Source of the DNA: Flagellimonas beolgyonensis
Lineage (GTDB): Bacteria; Bacteroidota; Bacteroidia; Flavobacteriales; Flavobacteriaceae
Direction: 5' to 3'
DNA length: 64,000 nucleotides
Assembly (NCBI RefSeq): GCF_003992615.1
Contig: NZ_RZMY01000003.1
Span: 374,501 to 438,500 of the forward strand
Below the pieces are notes generated by a model. That model had not been told where the DNA came from, searched no databases, and saw only the letters and a program-made list of their open reading frames with translations. Position numbers and translations under genes: made by a program. Below, piece by piece: positions 44,308 through 56,199 of the stretch. Positions within the stretch are counted from its first letter, which is position 1, and each line of letters begins with the position of its first letter.

Positions 44308-45204
44308 CTATTTCAGCTGAAATTCGGTGGAAGCGAGCAATCTTTCGTCCTCAAAAACATTTAGGGTGTAAATTCCCTCGATCAATGACCCCTCCGGAAC
44401 GGTAATGGCATCGCAAACGTCTATTTCCTTGCCTGTGTAAACGATTTCCATTTTTTTGCTGTAGGTGTTGCCGCTAACCGAAACTGTATTGGCGTTGTCC
44501 TCGATCACGGCCATGTTGGGGTCCAAAAACTGAAGGTACAACACTTTGATGTCGCCCTTGGTGTTCGGATCGCTCATGATAGTGACACAGCCCCTTAATT
44601 TTTCAATGGTGGAGGCCTTGTTGGTCTTGATCGGTCGGCCTGCACGGAGTCTGAACCCACTACCATCGGCATCCTGTAGTTTGAGATAGCTTTTGACCTT
44701 GAGTTCCCGTGCCAATTCACGATTGGTCTCTCGAAGCAGGGATTCCGTCCGTTCCATATTGCTGGTACGTCCGCGAAGCTCTTCCAACTGTTTGAGGGTC
44801 TCGTTGTACCGATTGGCCAATAGGTCGTTGTTGTAACGAAGGAAATTGTTCTTCAATTTTAAACTATCGTACCGAAGTTCCAGCTTACGAAGCTCCTTTC
44901 GGGTCTCTTTCAGTTTGGTAAGACTAAAATTCAAGCGTCCCACGGAATCCAAGAGCTGCTGGACCCTGAACCTGGAGGTCTGTAACTCTATCTCATTGAC
45001 CTCGTTGAGTCCGGAAAGCCTGTCAACTTCCACTTTCATCAAGGTCAGATCTTTCACCAAAAGGGATTTTTCCTCCTCCAAAAACATCATTTGGTTCTTG
45101 GATTGGGCATAACTGTAATAGAAAGCAATCAAAATACCCACAATGACCGCAACAAGGGCGGCAAAGATAATCTTGTAGTTGAAATTATTATCTTGGGGGT
45201 TCAT
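44308..45204 (-). CDS. Membrane-anchored coiled-coil protein of unknown function
   Basis: A 298-residue protein. One membrane helix lies at about 10-30 (KIIFAALVAVIVGILIAFYY), then a long coiled coil to about residue 175 (repeated Leu heptads). A C-terminal beta domain follows (CVTIMSDPNTKGDIKVLYLQFLDP, GSLIEGIYTLNVFEDERLL). The globular end faces the periplasm. Such proteins often connect membrane and wall, but no specific function is visible. It is divergent from comF. Confidence 0.75.
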   Translation of the reverse strand: MNPQDNNFNYKIIFAALVAVIVGILIAFYYSYAQSKNQMMFLEEEKSLLVKDLTLMKVEVDRLSGLNEVNEIELQTSRFRVQQLLDSVGRLNFSLTKLKETRKELRKLELRYDSLKLKNNFLRYNNDLLANRYNETLKQLEELRGRTSNMERTESLLRETNRELARELKVKSYLKLQDADGSGFRLRAGRPIKTNKASTIEKLRGCVTIMSDPNTKGDIKVLYLQFLDPNMAVIEDNANTVSVSGNTYSKKMEIVYTGKEIDVCDAITVPEGSLIEGIYTLNVFEDERLLASTEFQLK

Positions 45205-45237
45205 GGGTTGACAGACTGCTCTTAACGCGTATAAGAT

Positions 45238-45948
45238 TTGATACCAAAAAGGTTGGCTAAGATAATAAACGAGATTAACAACATCCTATTGCCCAGGGTA
45301 TGTTTTGGATGTAATGCCCAATTATATAGGGGAGAAAGCACCTTGTGTGCCGTTTGTCGACACGATGTGCCACTCACCGATCATAACTTTGTCCAAGAAA
45401 ATGCCGTAGACCGCATTTTTTATGGTCGAATTCCTCTAAAAAAGGGGGCTTCATTTACTTTTTTCTCCAAAAATGGGCTAGTGAAAAATCTGCTTCACTG
45501 GTTGAAGTACAAAAATCAGGAGCAGATCGGGGAGTTTTTGGGAGCATGGTGTGGCGCCAATTTATCTGGCGATGAAAACCTGAAAACGGTGGATGTGGTG
45601 ATTCCGGTTCCCTTACATCCCAAAAAACTGAAAAAACGAGGCTACAACCAAGTGGCCCTTTTTGCCCAAACCGTTGCCGAATCAATCGATGCCACATATC
45701 GGGACGATGTGTTGGTGAAAGTCGTGAACACCAAAACCCAGACCAAGAAAGATCGGCAGTTGCGATGGGAAAGTTCCAAGGAGGCTTTTCAGTTAAATCC
45801 GAGTTCCGATCATCACTTTAAACATGTTCTTTTGGTGGACGATGTGATTACCACAGGAGCCACCATTGAAGCGTGCACCCAAGTCTTGCAGCAGATACCC
45901 GGCATCGAGGTTTCTGTTTTGAGCATGGCCATGGTACCACAGGGTTAA
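45238..45948 (+). CDS. ComF family phosphoribosyltransferase-like protein
   Basis: A 236-residue protein with an N-terminal zinc-binding CFGC...CAVC pair (residues 22-45) and a C-terminal PRTase domain: VVIPVPLHPKKLKKRGYNQV and HVLLVDDVITTGATIEACTQ, the PRPP-binding loop. ComF proteins support DNA uptake and single-strand DNA handling during transformation. The start is a TTG with no in-frame ATG nearby. Confidence 0.9.
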   Translation: MIPKRLAKIINEINNILLPRVCFGCNAQLYRGESTLCAVCRHDVPLTDHNFVQENAVDRIFYGRIPLKKGASFTFFSKNGLVKNLLHWLKYKNQEQIGEFLGAWCGANLSGDENLKTVDVVIPVPLHPKKLKKRGYNQVALFAQTVAESIDATYRDDVLVKVVNTKTQTKKDRQLRWESSKEAFQLNPSSDHHFKHVLLVDDVITTGATIEACTQVLQQIPGIEVSVLSMAMVPQG

Positions 45949-46013
45949 ATTTTTCCTAGGGTTTGTCCCATTTTTTAAATTAGTTGTTTCTTTGTTCCAC
46001 ATTGATTTTTGGC

Positions 46014-47633
46014 ATGTCGTACATCAAAAAATTGTTGGGTCTCCTATTTTTTGCCTTTATGGCCCTTGCACTTTGGCAATGTGCCAGACGTGGATCGCCC
46101 ACTGGAGGACCAAAAGATGTAACCCCGCCCCAATTGGTACGCGCCGAACCTGAAAATTTCACCACCAATTTCAAGGAAACCAAGATCAGATTGTATTTTG
46201 ATGAACTGATCAAACTCCAGGACGTACAAAAACAACTGGTCGTTTCACCACCGTTCAAAAATGCGGCAGAAATTTCGCCCCAAGGTCTGCCCAGCAAATA
46301 TATCGAACTGGTGATCAAAGACACCCTGCGGGAGAACACCACCTATACGATCAATTTTGGACAGAGTATCCAAGACAACAACGAGGGGAACCCCAACAGT
46401 TTTTTGACCTATGTATTCTCCACGGGGGATTACATTGATTCCTTGTCCGTTGCGGGAGCCGTTAAAGACGCCTACAATAAAAAGCCTGATGAATTTATCA
46501 GTGTGATGTTGTATGAGTTGGACAGTACCTATACCGATTCCACCATTTATAAAAATCCGCCACTATACATCACGAATACCGGTGACAGCTTGCCGTTTTT
46601 TGAGTTAAAAAACTTGAAAGCGGGCAAATACGCCCTTTTTGCCATCAATGATGTGAACAAGAACAACAAGTTTGATCAACGGCAGGACAAAATTGGATTT
46701 GTGACGGATACCATAACCATTCCCACCGATTCGGTGTATTTGTTGAACTTGTTTAAGGAAATTCCAGATTTTAAAGCCTCCGTGCCTTCCTTGGTGGCCA
46801 AAAACAGGATCATTTTTGGTTACCAGGGTGACCACAAGGAAATGCAAATTGCCCCCTTGACCGAATTGGCCGACACGGTGCGCACCACTATTTTTAAAGA
46901 TCGGGAAAAGGATACCTTGCATTTTTGGTTCACCCCAACAAAGTTGGATTCCATCCTTTTCACAGTAACCAACGAACGCTTGGGCTCCATAGACACCTTT
47001 ACCGTAAAGACCAGGGATTTGCCCATGGATACGCTTCAGGTAACCGCCAGTGCCCGGGGTAAATTCAATATTGAGGACACCTTCAGTATTTTGGCCAACA
47101 CACCGATAGCGGAAATCGATACGAGTAAAATCGTATTAAAAGTGAGTGATTCCGTCCCGATGGCCTATTCACAGGTGCTTGATACGCTCAAAAACAAGAT
47201 TGATTTTGATTTTGAAGCGCTGCCCAACCAAAAATATTCCTTTTCGCTGTTGCCCGGTGCCATCACGGATTTCTTTGGCATGAAAAACGACACGTTGGAT
47301 TACAACCTATCCACAGGAAGCTTGGCAGATTATGGCAATCTTCGGATTACCTTGGGAGGTGAGGTTTCCTATCCGGTAATTATGCAGCTCACCAACGAAA
47401 AGGGCGAGGTAAAAAGGGAGTTGAAGGCTACGGAATCCCAAATTTTTGCTTTTATCAATTTGGAACCTGGCAAGTACATTGTACGGGTTATACAAGATGA
47501 AAATGGTAATGGGCAATGGGATACAGGAAGTTATTTGGAAGAAAGACAGCCTGAAAAAATAAGTTACCTCCCCAGTACAATTGAAATTCGACCGAATTGG
47601 GACCAAGAGGAAACCTTTATCCTAACAAACTAA
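46014..47633 (+). CDS. Ig-like domain lipoprotein
   Basis: A 539-residue lipoprotein from the ATG at 46014, with a membrane-like leader and a lipobox-like LWQC. Residues about 35-140 are a bacterial Ig-like (Big_5) domain: RGSPTGGPKDVTPPQLVRAEP, with FDELIKLQDVQKQLVVSPP. Later parts include beta repeats and a prealbumin/SdrD-like tail (NLEPGKYIVRVIQDENGNGQWDTG). It is a common outer-membrane or surface lipoprotein in Flavobacteria. Its last 17 bases overlap the convergent amidase gene. Confidence 0.83.
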   Translation: MSYIKKLLGLLFFAFMALALWQCARRGSPTGGPKDVTPPQLVRAEPENFTTNFKETKIRLYFDELIKLQDVQKQLVVSPPFKNAAEISPQGLPSKYIELVIKDTLRENTTYTINFGQSIQDNNEGNPNSFLTYVFSTGDYIDSLSVAGAVKDAYNKKPDEFISVMLYELDSTYTDSTIYKNPPLYITNTGDSLPFFELKNLKAGKYALFAINDVNKNNKFDQRQDKIGFVTDTITIPTDSVYLLNLFKEIPDFKASVPSLVAKNRIIFGYQGDHKEMQIAPLTELADTVRTTIFKDREKDTLHFWFTPTKLDSILFTVTNERLGSIDTFTVKTRDLPMDTLQVTASARGKFNIEDTFSILANTPIAEIDTSKIVLKVSDSVPMAYSQVLDTLKNKIDFDFEALPNQKYSFSLLPGAITDFFGMKNDTLDYNLSTGSLADYGNLRITLGGEVSYPVIMQLTNEKGEVKRELKATESQIFAFINLEPGKYIVRVIQDENGNGQWDTGSYLEERQPEKISYLPSTIEIRPNWDQEETFILTN

Positions 47634-48393
47634 ATTCGTCCCGATCTTCCAAAAATCGTAGTTTATCCCTCATGGATTGAATATGCTCCTTACTCAATGT
47701 GGTATATACAATCTCTTCTTTTTCCGAATACCCCAACGCATTGCCCAAGCAATCATAAACAGCTGAATGTCCCGGATATTCGTACCCTGAATTATCTTCG
47801 CCAATGCGATTGACCCCAACGCAATAAGCCATATTTTCTATGGCACGTGCCTGCAGCAGGGTATCCCACGCATTTATTCTGGGTTTGGGCCAGTTTGCTA
47901 CATAGATCAAGGCATCATACCCTTCCGCATTACGCGCCCAAACGGGAAAACGCAAGTCGTAACAAATTAGGGGACATATCTTGAACCCCTTGTATTCCAC
48001 GATGACTTTTTCCCTGCCAGCAGTGTAGGCGGCATCCTCCCCAGCAAGTGTAAACGAGTGCTTTTTGTCATAGCTCTTGTGGGTTCCATCCGGATACACA
48101 AAAAACAACCGATTGAAAAAATGCTCGCTTTCTCGATAGACCATACTTCCGGTAATGGCTATTTTCCGTTTTTGTGCCCACTCCTTCATCCATAGTACGG
48201 TCCTATCCCCTTCTGCTGCATCCAGATTTTCTGGATGCATGGTAAACCCTGAGGTGAACATTTCCGGTAGCACCACAATATCCACAGTTTCGGGCATGGA
48301 TGCCATCTTTTCCGCAAACATTTTCCGGTTTTCTTCAGGATCTTCCCAATGCAAATGGGACTGTATCAATGCTATGTTCAGGGTATCGGCCAT
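47617..48393 (-). CDS. Omega-amidase, YafV-like (carbon-nitrogen hydrolase)
   Basis: A 258-residue nitrilase-fold enzyme with the Glu44-Lys110-Cys144 triad visible (VVLPEMFTSGF, YDKKHSF, PLICYDLRFPVWARN). The sequence closely follows E. coli YafV, an omega-amidase acting on 2-oxoglutaramate in methionine salvage. It starts 1 base after the ankyrin gene stop. Confidence 0.92.
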   Translation of the reverse strand: MADTLNIALIQSHLHWEDPEENRKMFAEKMASMPETVDIVVLPEMFTSGFTMHPENLDAAEGDRTVLWMKEWAQKRKIAITGSMVYRESEHFFNRLFFVYPDGTHKSYDKKHSFTLAGEDAAYTAGREKVIVEYKGFKICPLICYDLRFPVWARNAEGYDALIYVANWPKPRINAWDTLLQARAIENMAYCVGVNRIGEDNSGYEYPGHSAVYDCLGNALGYSEKEEIVYTTLSKEHIQSMRDKLRFLEDRDEFSLLG

Positions 48394-48394
48394 A

Positions 48395-48871
48395 TTAATG
48401 GTTTTCCAATAGTTTTATCAAATGCTGTAATCCTTGGTCTTTGGCATGGTCCAAGGCCGATTTGCCTTTGGCATCCTTTACAGAAACTTCAGCGCCATGA
48501 TCCAAAAGCAACTTCACCATGTCTTCCCTATTAAAGGTCACTGCATAGATCAAACAGGTGGCGCCCATGGCATTTTTATGGTTTACCTTGGCACCAGCCT
48601 TGATCAACAAGTCTGCAATTTCCACGTAGCCCTTAAAACAGACGCCCATAAGAGCGGTGTTGCCCGAACCGTCCTTGGCATCTACTTGTGCGCCTTTTTC
48701 CAAAAGGAGCTTTGCCAAATCTTCATGGCCGTAATAGGTGGCCAACAGTAAGGGTGTGGACCCCCTTTGGTCCTTCACCTCCAACAATTTGGGATTATTG
48801 GCGATTTGTTCAGCCACAGCTGTTACATCACCATTTCTGATATGGTTAAAGAAGTTTTCTACGTTGTTCAT
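48395..48871 (-). CDS. Ankyrin-repeat protein downstream of katG
   Basis: A 158-residue cytoplasmic protein from the ATG at 48871. It has about four ankyrin repeats: GSTPLLLATYYGHEDLAKLL, GNTALMGVCFKGYVEIADLL, GATCLIYAVTFNREDMVKLL, GKSALDHAKDQG. It lies 87 bases after katG, and a hairpin in the gap may reduce read-through. Ankyrin proteins next to catalases (Pseudomonas AnkB, Campylobacter Cj1386) help catalase activity or heme supply, so a similar link to KatG is inferred. Confidence 0.88.
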   Translation of the reverse strand: MNNVENFFNHIRNGDVTAVAEQIANNPKLLEVKDQRGSTPLLLATYYGHEDLAKLLLEKGAQVDAKDGSGNTALMGVCFKGYVEIADLLIKAGAKVNHKNAMGATCLIYAVTFNREDMVKLLLDHGAEVSVKDAKGKSALDHAKDQGLQHLIKLLENH

Positions 48872-48894
48872 TGTACGATGAAATTTATAAAAAA

Positions 48895-48924
48895 ACTGCC
48901 ACAACCGTTCAGGGTCATGGCAGT
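48895..48924 (-). terminator. Hairpin between katG and the ankyrin gene
   Basis: ACTGCCA (48895-48901) pairs with TGGCAGT (48918-48924) over a 16-base loop, with a T-run after it on the minus strand. It overlaps the region just before the ankyrin start and may act as a partial terminator. Confidence 0.5.
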
Positions 48925-48958
48925 CTTTACCTTAATTTTCTTTTTCTTTTAAATCGAA

Positions 48959-51265
<2,307 letters not shown>

Positions 51266-51409
51266 TCAATCATAACTATTGTCTATTGTGAAGAAAATCC
51301 AAATCGATAAATCAAATACCTTGGGTTTCCTTAACATTATTTGGCTATTCTTGGGCCCATTCCCGTTGTATCCTTTGCTAATTTTGTATGAAACGTGAAA
51401 ACATTTATT

Positions 51410-51940
51410 ATGAAGACAATCAGAACACTTGCATTTGTCGCCTTATTGGTTTTAGGTGGCAGTGCCATGGCACAGAATAAAAAGGACCAAAAAATAATGA
51501 ACGATGCCGTTAAGGCAAAGCAAACCCTTTTGAAGGCCGATTCTGGGCTGGAACGCTTTTTTAATGAATCGGCCGGCTATGTGATCTTCCCCAATGTGGG
51601 CAAGGGCGGTTTTATTATCGGTGGTGCCTCTGGAAACGGAGTGGTCTATGAAAACGGAAATGCCATTGGCATGGCCGACCTTAAAAAACTGAACATTGGA
51701 TTGCAGGCCGGTGGGCAGGCCATTATCGAGGTCATCTTTTTTGAGACCGATGTGGACCTGGAACGGTTTACGGAGGGCAAGTTCGAGTTTGCCGCGGAGA
51801 CTTCTGCCGTGGCCTTAAAATCAGGCATTGCCTTTAACGCCAAATATAAGGACGGGGTGGCCGTGTTCGCCCTGCCCAAGGCGGGATTGATGGCCGACGC
51901 CTCGGTGGGTGGCCAAAAATTTGGTTTTAAGGCGTTTTAA
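51410..51940 (+). CDS. Exported SYLF (Ysc84-like) domain protein
   Basis: A 176-residue protein with signal peptide (ending GGSAMAQ) when started at the ATG at 51410. The SYLF lipid-binding fold is visible: AGYVIFPNVGKGGFIIGGASGNGVVY, NIGLQAGGQAIIEVIFFE and FAAETSAVALKSGI. Bacterial members are periplasmic or envelope-associated with no clear function. It is divergent from katG across 231 non-coding bases and ends at a strong terminator. Confidence 0.88.
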   Translation: MKTIRTLAFVALLVLGGSAMAQNKKDQKIMNDAVKAKQTLLKADSGLERFFNESAGYVIFPNVGKGGFIIGGASGNGVVYENGNAIGMADLKKLNIGLQAGGQAIIEVIFFETDVDLERFTEGKFEFAAETSAVALKSGIAFNAKYKDGVAVFALPKAGLMADASVGGQKFGFKAF

Positions 51941-51956
51941 GGCATATTGAAAGTAT

Positions 51957-51990
51957 AAAAAGGGCCCACGGTTGAACGTGGGCCCTTTTT
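51957..51990. terminator. Strong bidirectional intrinsic terminator
   Basis: A long GC-rich stem, AAGGGCCCACG paired with CGTGGGCCCTT, around GTTGAA (loop 51971-51976), flanked by A and T runs. It ends the SYLF gene on plus and the DUF5689 gene on minus. Confidence 0.92.
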
Positions 51991-51997
51991 TATTTAA

Positions 51998-53359
51998 TCA
52001 ATTCCTATTGGTTGGAGTAAAGTCTTGTGGGGCGTTTTGGGGCAGTTTTATGGTGCCCGCATCGCCCGTATCGTTAAAAATGGTCCATTCTGAAAAAGTG
52101 AACACGGGATTCCCTTTCATAACATCCATGTTTCGAAAAGCCCTACCATCTTCGAACTCATGGTTGGTGTTGGAACCGTCTTCACCAATCACCCCAAAAA
52201 CATCGATCACGGTGCCGAACGGGTCCACCAGTTCCAGATTATCGTCCCCATTGGAGTCGGCCGGACTGTTGGTGGAAACGGCCAAGTCAGGTGGAAAACC
52301 GTAGACCATTTCAAATTCTTGGGAGTTGGGTGAAATCACCAGCGTACTTTGCGCTCCGATGACCAAGCCGGACAGATCAATCGAAGAACTTACCTCCATA
52401 TTGTCGTTGGTGTAGCGGTGGAGGGTCCATAAATTCAGATCCAAAGGTTTCGTGGAGGCATTATACAGTTCCACAAAGCGTGCCCCTGCATTGTTATCGG
52501 GGTCGGCCAGTTCCGAGATAAAAATTTCGTTTGATGTGAACTCGGTGATTATTTCCGGACAGCGTTCGTTGGTGAAGTCAATATCATCCAACGTTCGGAT
52601 CATCAATTTGGGCGTTGTGCCCTCTTTGACTAAAATTCCTGTAATAGCGCCATTGCCTTCGGGAATCAGTTCTGCTTGAAAATCGGCATATCCACTATTA
52701 ATCAGCATCACCTGGTTTTCTTCACAATCTTGCAGGGTACGTTCCGTTTCTTCCTCCGGCTCCGCAAAAGGTTGGCCCAATGCCTCATCCTGAAATTCAA
52801 GGTTTTCGATTCTTACCGAAGTATTTGCCGAAAGGGTATCCAAAGCGGAAATTGAGGTGATCAATGGGGTTGCTTCATCATTATCACAGGACAACAAAAT
52901 ATGTTCCATCACCTTTTGTGAAGGCAATCGGCCAATGGAAATATTCCCAAAGGATGAAAAAGCACAGCCCAATTCCAGATTTTCTTCCTTTTGCTTCACA
53001 TAGAGGTCCTGCAATTTCACCTTCACTTTGCTTCCCTCCGGATAGAACAAATGGGAATTGCTCAACTCAATCTTTATCTGCAACCCCGCTTTTGGGTTTG
53101 AAGCAACATCTTGCAGATACAGCACATTGTAAAAATTGCCTGCCTCGTCTGAAGAAATCACATATCCTTCCAGGATTAAGTCTTCTTTAATTTGAAGGGT
53201 TTCTTCCCCTGCCAAAGAATCGAGTTCGGCGAAGGTGATGTTGGTTTGTACATCATCATTGCAAGCTGTTTCAGGAGTTCCAAATTCGTTGTTATCCACA
53301 CAGGAAACCACAAATAGGAAAAAGGCCAATCCAAAGGTGGTGTATAGTAAATTTTTCAT
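51998..53359 (-). CDS. DUF5689 and lamin-tail domain lipoprotein
   Basis: A 453-residue lipoprotein from the ATG at 53359 (leader to lipobox FVVSC). Residues about 35-265 match DUF5689, an OB-fold-like domain (LILEGYVISSDEAGNFYNVLYLQD). Residues about 285-410 form a lamin-tail (LTD) domain: IFISELADPDNNAGARFVELYNAS, LNLWTLHRYTND. LTD domains often accompany secreted nucleases and phosphatases. Its start is 11 bases after the TonB receptor stop, so they form one operon. With the divergent phosphodiesterase-fold gene it suggests a nutrient acquisition system, as inference. Confidence 0.85.
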   Translation of the reverse strand: MKNLLYTTFGLAFFLFVVSCVDNNEFGTPETACNDDVQTNITFAELDSLAGEETLQIKEDLILEGYVISSDEAGNFYNVLYLQDVASNPKAGLQIKIELSNSHLFYPEGSKVKVKLQDLYVKQKEENLELGCAFSSFGNISIGRLPSQKVMEHILLSCDNDEATPLITSISALDTLSANTSVRIENLEFQDEALGQPFAEPEEETERTLQDCEENQVMLINSGYADFQAELIPEGNGAITGILVKEGTTPKLMIRTLDDIDFTNERCPEIITEFTSNEIFISELADPDNNAGARFVELYNASTKPLDLNLWTLHRYTNDNMEVSSSIDLSGLVIGAQSTLVISPNSQEFEMVYGFPPDLAVSTNSPADSNGDDNLELVDPFGTVIDVFGVIGEDGSNTNHEFEDGRAFRNMDVMKGNPVFTFSEWTIFNDTGDAGTIKLPQNAPQDFTPTNRN

Positions 53360-53370
53360 GTTCAATAGAG

Positions 53371-56097
53371 TTAAAAGCTTATCGCCAGATTCAAAAAATA
53401 GGTTCGTCCATAGCCGTACCAATACTTGGGTCCGAATGAGGGTGTGCCACTCAGGTTGTCCTTTTGCCATTGACCATAGTTGCCATTTCGACTCTGTTCA
53501 TAGCCCCCCGATCTATATATCAAATCAAAAAGATTGCTGGCACTGGCGAAAACACTGATGTACTTTTTGCCCCACAACCACGATTTTCCGCCCACCAAAT
53601 TGAGCAAATAGATATCCTCCAATTTTCGTTGACGTAATGCATTGGTAACATTTTCCGCCGTGGCATCCGGAAAACGAACACCTGTTTCCGGGTCCAGCAA
53701 AAAACTGTTGGTTCGTGCGATGGTGGAAACATTGATGTAATTATGGGTAAGGTAATTGGCCGTGGCACCTATCCACCAATACTTGGGCGATCGATAATTA
53801 ACTCCGAAAGCCAATGCTGTTTGGGGACCTTGGGCTAATCTCAGTCCTTTCAAGCCTGCAATTCCCAAATCTTGAACTCCATCAATACTGATCACATCCT
53901 CCCCGGAAGTGTCGAAATTGATTTCAACATTTGGATCACTGGCATAGGTATAATGACCCAGATTACCGGCAATGGTCAACTTTACACTGGAAGAGGCTTC
54001 ATACTCAAATCCAAATTCAATGCCCTTGTGCAATCGATCTAAACCGGTAATGACCTCTTGCACAAAATCGGAACCCAATCCAGAATCTACATAAAAGAAA
54101 TTGATGTCGGTGGTGTTCATAAAACGACTGTAAAATGCACTGATACGACCTGTGAGTGTTGGCAATCGCAAATGATAGCTCAAATCCACCGTGGTCAATA
54201 GTTCCTTTTGGATATCGGGGACCACCGCATTGTTTTCCCTTGGGTTGATAAAAATATTTTGAAGGGTTGGTGGGCGTTCCAACTTTGCCGCTTGGCCCGT
54301 GATCCAATGCCTGCCTGTAACGAAATAGGTTACTCCGCCCTTGTATCCAAGATTCGAAAATGTCACTTCCTCACTTGGCCCAAATGAATTTTCCAGATAA
54401 CGTTCATTGGTGAAAAGTCCGTTCCGCTGTGTAGCAAAGTTTGAAAAGGCAACAGAAGCAAAGGCCGACCATTTTTTAAAGGTGGTTTGGAATTGACCAA
54501 ACCCGCCGAACAGGGAAGATTCCAACCCGTAATTATAGCCAAATTTGTCTTGCTCTATTTTCTGTAAACTACCACCGGTATCGTTATGGGTATTGGAAAA
54601 AGTATCCAGATCGTTATGGAATTCAGCGCCCAATAAATCCGTCAATAAGGCATAATTTGCCGAATTCGTTGACCTATAATGTATTCCAACACCCATTTCC
54701 ATTGGCGTACTTATTCTGTACTTGAATGTACTATTGGCTGTTATTGTCTTATCTTCGGTTACATCATCGGAGAGCAAATACGCTGCCGCACCTTCCGTAT
54801 TTTGGTTGGCCGCATACATTTGATCCCAAGACAATTGTGGATTTTCCAAAAACGCTTCCTTGGCCAAGCTGGCATTGATGAAATCGGCCCCCAAAGGACT
54901 GTTAATGTGATAACTGGGCACATATTTGTAATAGGTGGGGTCAGGGTTTGGCGCATTGAAGTAGCCTAATCGACTTCGCTTGTTCACCCCAGTTTGATAG
55001 CCCAATCCGGTTTTCCATTCGATTTTTTCACTCTCGTGGATATAGTTCAACAGAAAAATGGGTTCCATGACCTTTCGTTCCCTTGCATTCCTAATTTTTC
55101 CTTCCTGTTCCCCCCAATACGGATTGTACCGGTTTCCCACTAATTCAAAAACCTCTTCTGTAAGGGCTGCGGAACGTCCGCGCCGATTGCTTGCCAAAAT
55201 CGAGGTTATCGAAATGTTGTTTCGGCGATTGAACTGATATTCCACCGAACCAAACAAAGAATAGGCATCATACAGTGTTCCCTGCACATAGCCCTCACTG
55301 GCCCATCTTCGAGAGGCGGAGAAAGCATAGGCCAGCCCATTCGCTTTTGACCCCAAAGCATAGGTAGCCATCAGACGGCCCCGATAGGTGCGATTGGACA
55401 GGGAACTGGACAACCGGGTGCCGGGCCTCATTCCCGAAGGTCGAAGGTTGATGTTCGTATTGCCCAAAATTCCTCCGAAGGTATTCGGATTTACGGCAAG
55501 GGTATTGGTATATTCCTGGTTCCGAAGTACGTCATTTAATCCACCCCAATTGTTCCATTGCGGCCGGCCATCGAAGAACTTGTTCATGGGGATACCGTTG
55601 AGCAATACTTCGCCATTTCTGGAATCGTAGCCACGGACCTTAAAAAAGGCCTGGCCAAAATCGAAGGCTGCACGGTTCAAATACACATCGCGAGTGGATT
55701 GCAACAAACCGAAACCTCCGGTACCCGCCATTTCATCATCCAAAAGTTCCGTGTCGGTAAGGGTAATCAGGTTATCCGTTTGCTCCTGTTCAATATCCCT
55801 TTCAAGGTAAACGGCGCCCAAATCAATAGGTGAACCATCCAGATACAGTACAAACCTTTTGCTCAAAAAGTCGGGGGCTGATACTACCAGTATTTGTTCA
55901 CCTTGCATGGTAGCATCAAATTGAAAATGACCCTTGTTATCAGTAAAAAATTGAAGTGAAGTGCCTTCAAAGGCAAGGCTAGTCTTACCGATTGGGGCAT
56001 TTACACCCCGTTCATGGACACTGCCCGAAATTACCGTACCCTGTTGCCCATGCAAAATAGAACCCCAGAGCACAGCACATAACATAGCTGTTCTCAT
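53371..56097 (-). CDS. TonB-dependent receptor linked to DUF5689 lipoprotein
   Basis: A 908-residue outer-membrane protein with signal peptide (ending LHGQQ). The N-terminal carboxypeptidase-like domain spans about 22-100. The plug region has DVYLNRAAFDFGQAFFKVRG, LLNGIPMNKFFDGRPQWNNW and GGLNDVLRNQEYTNTLAV. The long barrel ends FLNLAISF. It lacks a SusD partner; the DUF5689 lipoprotein takes the adjacent position. It is divergent, over 102 bases, from the secreted endonuclease/exonuclease/phosphatase gene. The ligand is unknown. Confidence 0.92.
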   Translation of the reverse strand: MRTAMLCAVLWGSILHGQQGTVISGSVHERGVNAPIGKTSLAFEGTSLQFFTDNKGHFQFDATMQGEQILVVSAPDFLSKRFVLYLDGSPIDLGAVYLERDIEQEQTDNLITLTDTELLDDEMAGTGGFGLLQSTRDVYLNRAAFDFGQAFFKVRGYDSRNGEVLLNGIPMNKFFDGRPQWNNWGGLNDVLRNQEYTNTLAVNPNTFGGILGNTNINLRPSGMRPGTRLSSSLSNRTYRGRLMATYALGSKANGLAYAFSASRRWASEGYVQGTLYDAYSLFGSVEYQFNRRNNISITSILASNRRGRSAALTEEVFELVGNRYNPYWGEQEGKIRNARERKVMEPIFLLNYIHESEKIEWKTGLGYQTGVNKRSRLGYFNAPNPDPTYYKYVPSYHINSPLGADFINASLAKEAFLENPQLSWDQMYAANQNTEGAAAYLLSDDVTEDKTITANSTFKYRISTPMEMGVGIHYRSTNSANYALLTDLLGAEFHNDLDTFSNTHNDTGGSLQKIEQDKFGYNYGLESSLFGGFGQFQTTFKKWSAFASVAFSNFATQRNGLFTNERYLENSFGPSEEVTFSNLGYKGGVTYFVTGRHWITGQAAKLERPPTLQNIFINPRENNAVVPDIQKELLTTVDLSYHLRLPTLTGRISAFYSRFMNTTDINFFYVDSGLGSDFVQEVITGLDRLHKGIEFGFEYEASSSVKLTIAGNLGHYTYASDPNVEINFDTSGEDVISIDGVQDLGIAGLKGLRLAQGPQTALAFGVNYRSPKYWWIGATANYLTHNYINVSTIARTNSFLLDPETGVRFPDATAENVTNALRQRKLEDIYLLNLVGGKSWLWGKKYISVFASASNLFDLIYRSGGYEQSRNGNYGQWQKDNLSGTPSFGPKYWYGYGRTYFLNLAISF

Positions 56098-56199
56098 AGC
56101 TTTAAGTAGGTTATTTAAACAATGTTGGGGTTATATTTTTCTCCGGAAAGTGAGAAAAGTTAACAATCTTACTTATTTTGGACGCAAATTCAAAATAAC